DNA from: an uncultured Planctomycetaceae bacterium
Lineage (GTDB): Bacteria > Planctomycetota > Planctomycetia > Pirellulales > Thermoguttaceae
Length of the DNA stretch: 10,568 bases
Direction of reading: 5' to 3'
Assembly: GCA_947307005.1 (NCBI GenBank)
Contig: CAMZHY010000087.1
Coordinates: 1-10,568 of the forward strand
A program made the position numbers and the translations under genes. A model generated the notes under the pieces. That model ran no database searches and had not been told where the DNA came from. It saw only the letters and a program-made list of their open reading frames with translations. Below, piece after piece: positions 6,622-10,568 of the stretch (position 1 is its first letter; every line of letters starts with the position of its first letter).

Positions 6622-7419
6622 ATGAACGAGGTCGTTCATTCGTCAAGCGCGCTCGGCGAGCCTATTCCACGTCATATCGCGATCGTTATGGACGGCAACG
6701 GTCGTTGGGCGCGCCTACGGGGACTGCCGCGACAAGAGGGTCATGTTCGGGGCGCGGCCATCGTCAGAAACGTGCTCGACGCCGCGAAAGATTTCGGAGT
6801 CGAGCGTCTGACGCTCTATTGCTTCTCCAACGAGAACTGGAAGCGTCCGCAGGAGGAACTTGACGCGCTCTGGGCGCTCCTCAAACAATACATGATTGAA
6901 GAGCGTCCGACCTTTATGGAGAATAACATTCGCCTTAAAGTACTCGGACGTCGCGACCGCATTCCCGAGGACACGGTTCAGGAGATGGAAGAAACGCTCC
7001 GTTTGACCGCTACAAATACGGGATTGACGCTCGCGCTCGCTATCAACTACGGGGCGCGTCAAGAGATTGTCGACGCGATTCGTAGCGTAGCGCGCGACCT
7101 TGTCGATCCCGAGAAGCGCGACGCGGCGCTCCGCGCGGCAGGGGTCGATTCCATAGAAGAACTGATTGACGAAAAACTCGTATCTTCGCGTCTTTACGAC
7201 GGCGAAGCGCCCGACCCAGATCTTTTCATTCGCACAGGCGGCGAGTTACGTTTAAGCAATTACCTCTTGTGGCAGCTTAGTTACGCTGAATTATGGTTCA
7301 CAGACCTCTTATGGCCCGACTTCACCGCCGAAACGCTAAAGGAAGCGATTCAAGCGTTTCAAAGACGACGGCGACGGTACAGGGGACTCGACGACGATTC
7401 GTCTGAGTCTCGAGTTTAA
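6622..7419 (+). CDS. uppS: Isoprenyl transferase (undecaprenyl diphosphate synthase, cis-prenyltransferase)
   Basis: 265 aa, slightly longer than the 253-aa E. coli enzyme. It adds isopentenyl units in cis to farnesyl diphosphate to make undecaprenyl diphosphate, the lipid carrier for peptidoglycan and other envelope polymers, at the cytoplasmic face of the membrane. Signatures: 'HIAIVMDGNGRWA' with the catalytic, magnesium-binding Asp at D24; 'GHVRGA'; 'LTLYCFSNENWKRP'; and 'LFIRTGGELRLSNYLLWQ' followed by 'YAELWFTDLLWPDF', giving R204, R210, S212 and E223 for isopentenyl-diphosphate binding. About 12 extra residues, compared with E. coli, fall in the variable region before 'PDPDLFIRTGGE'. 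The ribosome-binding site is weak (GAGA about 7 nt upstream), which fits translation within an operon. It follows the DUF1080 gene by 36 bp and is closed by a strong terminator. The frequent partners cdsA and dxr are absent. Confidence 0.96.
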   Translation: MNEVVHSSSALGEPIPRHIAIVMDGNGRWARLRGLPRQEGHVRGAAIVRNVLDAAKDFGVERLTLYCFSNENWKRPQEELDALWALLKQYMIEERPTFMENNIRLKVLGRRDRIPEDTVQEMEETLRLTATNTGLTLALAINYGARQEIVDAIRSVARDLVDPEKRDAALRAAGVDSIEELIDEKLVSSRLYDGEAPDPDLFIRTGGELRLSNYLLWQLSYAELWFTDLLWPDFTAETLKEAIQAFQRRRRRYRGLDDDSSESRV

Positions 7420-7443
7420 GGCGATCCACAACAATGAACTCCC

Positions 7444-7473
7444 AAAGCGATCTCCTAGGAGGTCGCTTTTTTT
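7444..7473 (+). terminator. Intrinsic terminator after uppS
   Basis: The left arm at 7444-7455 (AAAGCGA then TCTCC) pairs with the right arm at 7458-7469 (GGAGG then TCGCTTT). Pairing is continuous with one T-G wobble, leaving a tight CTAG loop, and seven T residues follow at 7467-7473. This is the strongest hairpin-plus-T-tract seen in the window and ends the hisD-DUF1080-uppS unit about 25 bp after the uppS stop. Confidence 0.9.
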
Positions 7474-7724
7474 GTCTAAATCAAGTGGGCCGAAGTCGGA
7501 TCCAAAATGGTTGAAGTCTTGTCCCCGCGTTCCGTAAACAAGTTCACAAGTTTAATCGCTTCTTCAATCTCAAGCTAATCTCTCTAAGATGAGGACGTGA
7601 ATGAATCCGCCTCGACAAATTTGACGCCCTTTCTCCCGGCGGTTACAATGATCCCAAAGACGTTCGGAAGCATTTGTTGTTCCGTTTCATCGAAGAGTTC
7701 ATTCCATTTCGTGAGAATTCCGCC
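7474..7724. other. Intergenic region between uppS terminator and GH51 gene
   Basis: No gene is supported. A minus-strand open stretch at 7476-7574 (32 codons, beginning just after an in-frame stop) reads as protein-like sequence including 'IEEAIKLVNLFTERGDKTS', but it has no start codon with a ribosome-binding site and I recognise no family. It may be a decayed fragment or chance. The right-hand part holds the near-consensus promoter at 7621-7649 and the leader of the GH51 gene. Confidence 0.5.
7621..7649 (+). promoter_or_regulatory. Near-consensus sigma-70 promoter for the GH51-GH127 unit
   Basis: TTGACG (7621-7626, 5 of 6 to consensus), an exact 17-nt spacer, then TACAAT (7644-7649, 5 of 6). 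A start near 7656 gives a leader of about 70 nt to the ATG at 7725. No clear inverted-repeat operator was seen next to it, so any substrate control is not visible. Confidence 0.65.
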
Positions 7725-9806
7725 ATGTCGAAATCTAACGTTTTAACACATTGTTTTTCAATATGTAACACGCTGTTTCTGTTATTTTTAGGCGAGATTC
7801 TTTTGTCGGCGGTCGCCAATAATTCGATCTTTTCCCAAGAACCGCCGAAACCGTCGATCATGATCGGCGATTTTGAAGGAAAAGACTACGGAGACTGGAC
7901 TGTCGTGGGCGACGCGTTTGGAACGACCCCCGTCTGGGGGTACAAACTCGGCGGCATGGGACCTGTTTTCGGATATCGCGGCGAGAAACTCGTCAATACG
8001 CTCGTCCCCAACGGCGACGCGGCGACGGGAACGCTCACGTCGCCCGAATTTACGATCGAACGCGACTATATCGTCTTCCGTATCGGCGGCGGCTCGTTCC
8101 CCGGCGAGACGGGCGTCAGTCTCATTGTCGACGGGAAAACGGTTAAAACGGAAACGGGACTCTTCAATAAGTCGCGAGTCGGCCATGAAGGTCTTGAACC
8201 TCGCGTTTGGGACGTCAAAGAGTTTCTCGGACGGAAAGCGCAAATCGTCGTTTTCGACAAGAAAGCGGGCGGCGACTGGGGACATATCAAAGCCGATTAT
8301 TTCTACCAAACCGACGAGCCAATTCCCGCCTGCGCCAATTACGTCATCCTTCCCGACGACGCTCGACCCGTTGTGTATAACCCCATGATCCTCGGACAGT
8401 TCATCGAACATTTTCATCGCCAAGTCTATGGTGGAATCTTCGAGCCGGGGTCGCCCCTCTCCGACGAAATCGGTCTCCGCAAAGACGTCGTCGAAGCGCT
8501 CCGCGAACTGCGCATCCCGATCGTTCGCTGGCCTGGCGGATGCTTCGTCTCCGCTTACCACTGGATTTACGGAACAGGACCGGAGCGTCAGCCCTACTTC
8601 GACAAAGCGTGGCACGTCGAAGATCCTAACACGTTTGGTACGGCTGAATACGTCAAATGGTGCCGTCTCATCGGCGCGGAACCGTATATTTGCACAAACG
8701 CGGGCACGGGAACCCCGGAAGAGATGAGCGACTGGGTCGAATACTGCAACTTAAACGTCGGCAAATACGGACGAAAACGCATCGCGGACGGCGATCCCGA
8801 ACCGTTCAACGTGAAATATTGGAGCGTCGGAAACGAAAACTGGGGCGGTCATGAGATGGGCGCCAAAACGGTCGAAGAATGGGGACCGCTCGTCCGCGAA
8901 TCGAGCAAACTCATGATCAACACCGATCCCAATATCAAACTCCTCGCCGCCGCGCTCCCCAACGAAGGATGGACGATTCCCTTGCTCAAAACCGCCGGTC
9001 ATTTGCTCGATTACGTTTCTATCCACGGCTACTGGAGTTGGATCGACCAGAACAAAAAGCCCGCGCCATATTTGCGCTGCATGATGCTCACGACGCGTCC
9101 CGAACTGGACATGCTTCACACGATCGACATGCTCGATCGAACCGGATATCGAGGTCGAATCAAAATTGCGTTCGACGAATGGAACCTTCGCGGCTGGCAT
9201 CACCCTGGAATCGGCAATCCGAAAGCGCTCGATCTCGAAGCGCGCAAACTCAACGACGACGCCTCCGTTTACACAATGGCGGACGCGCTCTTCGCCGCGT
9301 GCTTCCTCAACTCGTGCCTGCGTCGCTGCGAAGACGTGACCATGGCGTGCTTCTCCCCCGTCGTCAACGTTCGCGGCGCGCTTTACGTCTATCCCGAGGG
9401 GATTGTTAAACGAACGACCTTCCACGTCTTCAAACTCTACGCCGAACTGCTTGAAAAGAACTATCTTCCCGTTGATTTCGCCTCTGAGATTCTAAAGGAC
9501 GGCGAACAATCGACCCCGAAAATCGACGTCGCGCTTACCTGCGACGACGCCAAGGAACGATTCACGCTCGTCGTCGTCAATAAAGACCCGGAGAACGCCG
9601 TTCAAATCGCCATCGACCTCGACAAGATCGTCGGTAAACTCCCAGAGGAAATCAAAGCGACCGTTCTCCAAGGAGCGTCTCCCGATTCTTACAACGACGT
9701 CGGAAGCGAAAACGCCGTCGTTCCGGAGGAGATGACGCTTAAGATTGACAACGGAGTCGTTTCAATCCCGGCCCACTCGCTGTGCTTCCTTCGCTTCAAG
9801 AAATAG
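7725..9806 (+). CDS. Secreted GH51 alpha-L-arabinofuranosidase with N-terminal beta-sandwich domain
   Basis: 693 aa from the ATG at 7725; GAGAA lies upstream. An in-frame TTG at 7674 would add 17 residues ahead of the signal peptide and is less likely. Residues about 11-31 form the hydrophobic core of a signal peptide, so the enzyme is exported. Residues about 46-180 make a beta-sandwich resembling the GH32 C-terminal type: 'GDFEGKDYGDWTVVGDAFGT', 'GTLTSPEFTIERDYIVFRIG', 'VSLIVDGK' and 'GGDWGHIKADYFY'. The GH51 TIM barrel follows from about 205: 'GQFIEHFHRQVYGGIFEPGS', 'VRWPGGCFVSAYHW', 'YWSVGNENWGG' with the acid/base Glu at E371, 'SIHGYW', and 'IAFDEWNLRG' with the nucleophile at E485. A C-terminal beta-domain runs from about 540 to the end. 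The family is retaining and releases terminal alpha-L-arabinofuranose from arabinan, arabinoxylan or arabinogalactan. The GH127 gene starts 48 bp later, so the two are probably one operon. Confidence 0.93.
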   Translation: MSKSNVLTHCFSICNTLFLLFLGEILLSAVANNSIFSQEPPKPSIMIGDFEGKDYGDWTVVGDAFGTTPVWGYKLGGMGPVFGYRGEKLVNTLVPNGDAATGTLTSPEFTIERDYIVFRIGGGSFPGETGVSLIVDGKTVKTETGLFNKSRVGHEGLEPRVWDVKEFLGRKAQIVVFDKKAGGDWGHIKADYFYQTDEPIPACANYVILPDDARPVVYNPMILGQFIEHFHRQVYGGIFEPGSPLSDEIGLRKDVVEALRELRIPIVRWPGGCFVSAYHWIYGTGPERQPYFDKAWHVEDPNTFGTAEYVKWCRLIGAEPYICTNAGTGTPEEMSDWVEYCNLNVGKYGRKRIADGDPEPFNVKYWSVGNENWGGHEMGAKTVEEWGPLVRESSKLMINTDPNIKLLAAALPNEGWTIPLLKTAGHLLDYVSIHGYWSWIDQNKKPAPYLRCMMLTTRPELDMLHTIDMLDRTGYRGRIKIAFDEWNLRGWHHPGIGNPKALDLEARKLNDDASVYTMADALFAACFLNSCLRRCEDVTMACFSPVVNVRGALYVYPEGIVKRTTFHVFKLYAELLEKNYLPVDFASEILKDGEQSTPKIDVALTCDDAKERFTLVVVNKDPENAVQIAIDLDKIVGKLPEEIKATVLQGASPDSYNDVGSENAVVPEEMTLKIDNGVVSIPAHSLCFLRFKK

Positions 9807-9854
9807 CGCCCGTCCCGTCTTGTTCGCGTCCGCCTTGACCAAGGAGTTAAAACG

Positions 9855-10568
9855 ATGAAACGTTCAAAAGCGTTGCGGGTCTTCGTCTTCCTCTTCGCCG
9901 CTATATTTTCGTTAAATACGCTCTACGCGCAGGTTAAGCCCGTCCGCAAAGAGAAAATGCAACTCTTCTCCCTGAAAGACGTCCGCATTACAGGCGGTCA
10001 GTTCAAGGAGATTCAAGAAAAGGACCATGAGTACCTGCTGTCCCTTGAGCCGGACCGACTTCTTTCTCGGTTCCGTCGCGAAGCGGGACTGACCCCAAAA
10101 GCGCCGCCCTACCCGTTCTGGGAATCCGACGACAACATGATGAACATCGGGTGCCTATCGGGGCATATCCTCGGTTTCTACATGTCGTCCATGTCGATGA
10201 TGTACGAAACGACGGGAGACGCGCAAATACTCGACCGTTTGCGTTACGTCGTTTCCGAATTGAGGGCGTGTCAGGAAGCGCAGGGCGACGGCTACGCGCT
10301 TGCGGAAGTCGCCGGTCGGAACGTTTTTGAAGCGGTTGTCGCAGGGGATATCAGAGCGAGCGGAGGTTCTCTTAACGGAACGTTTGAACCTGTCTACGTC
10401 CTCAACAAGATTATGCTCGGACTCGCCGCGATTTACGAACGTTGCGGAATCGAAGAGGCCAAGCCGACGCTCGTCGCGCTCGCCGACTGGTTCGGAGAGG
10501 AAGTCCTCGACAAACTGTCGCATGAACAGATTCAAAAGCTTCTCGACTGCGAACATGGCTCGATCAAC
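9855..10568 (+). CDS. GH127 (DUF1680) beta-L-arabinofuranosidase, 5' part, cut by window end
   Basis: 238 codons are open to the last base, with no stop; the family is usually 600-800 aa, so most of the C-terminal part lies outside the window. AAGGAG 8 nt before the ATG is a strong ribosome-binding site. Residues 1-25 are a signal peptide (MKRSK, hydrophobic core, cut at LYA before Q26). Family features: 'LKDVRITGGQFKEIQEKDHE' and 'YLLSLEPDRLLSRFRREAGL' (about 40-79), 'YPFWES' (86-91), 'SGHILGFYMSSMSMMYETTGD'-like helix with His104, 'RACQEAQGDGY' (137-147), a 'FEPVYVLNKIMLGL' segment (177-190) and 'EHGSIN' at the edge (233-238). Many homologues have His in the YxxHK position, where this one has Asn184. 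The catalytic Cys/Glu region is not in view. Characterised GH127 enzymes remove beta-L-arabinofuranose, for example from hydroxyproline-linked oligoarabinosides. It lies 48 bp after the GH51 gene with no terminator between. Confidence 0.9.
   Translation, partial: MKRSKALRVFVFLFAAIFSLNTLYAQVKPVRKEKMQLFSLKDVRITGGQFKEIQEKDHEYLLSLEPDRLLSRFRREAGLTPKAPPYPFWESDDNMMNIGCLSGHILGFYMSSMSMMYETTGDAQILDRLRYVVSELRACQEAQGDGYALAEVAGRNVFEAVVAGDIRASGGSLNGTFEPVYVLNKIMLGLAAIYERCGIEEAKPTLVALADWFGEEVLDKLSHEQIQKLLDCEHGSIN

Noticed and set aside
7674..7724. TTG at 7674 as the start of the GH51 gene
   Set aside because: It would put 17 extra residues, including charged ones, ahead of a normal signal peptide and lies very close to the expected transcript start; the ATG at 7725 fits better.

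Overview
The window most likely comes from a planctomycete (Planctomycetota, possibly a gut- or plant-biomass-associated lineage). This is inferred from three things: a secreted 3-keto-disaccharide hydrolase (DUF1080) protein, of a kind very common in that phylum; a minus-strand membrane protein carrying the 'EYLD...E...C.ES.EILAEVA.CY.IL' pattern that I know from planctomycete membrane/anti-sigma-like proteins; and a second membrane protein with an N-terminal zinc ribbon, one membrane span, a very acidic linker and secretin/STN-like C-terminal modules. Base use is moderately GC-rich, with GAC/GTC/TCG/GCG codons favoured throughout. No RNA genes, insertion sequences, integrases or CRISPR arrays were seen.

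Layout. 1-399: gene-free, AT-rich in part, with one candidate promoter. 400-777 (+): unrecognised 125-aa protein. 824-1891 (-) and 2032-4215 (-): two single-pass membrane proteins of planctomycete type, with the second gene upstream of the first. 4216-4380: divergent intergenic region with an unusually symmetric pair of overlapping promoter-like elements. 4381-7419 (+): a compact run of hisD (histidinol dehydrogenase), a secreted DUF1080 protein and uppS (undecaprenyl diphosphate synthase), closed by a strong intrinsic terminator at 7444-7473. 7474-7724: gene-free, with a near-consensus sigma-70 promoter at 7621-7649. 7725-9806 (+): secreted GH51 alpha-L-arabinofuranosidase with an extra N-terminal beta-sandwich domain. 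9855-10568 (+): 5' part of a GH127 beta-L-arabinofuranosidase, cut by the window edge.

How the genes work together. The 3' pair (GH51 + GH127) reads as a small arabinose-scavenging operon. Both proteins have signal peptides, and together they could remove alpha- and beta-linked L-arabinofuranose from plant cell-wall polymers or glycoproteins. The middle unit mixes housekeeping functions (histidine synthesis, lipid carrier for peptidoglycan) with an exported sugar hydrolase, and the sequence shows no obvious reason for that grouping. The two minus-strand membrane proteins may act together at the cell envelope, but their function is unknown. I found nothing that can be claimed as a clearly new system. 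The best leads are the symmetric divergent promoter and the paired planctomycete-type membrane proteins.
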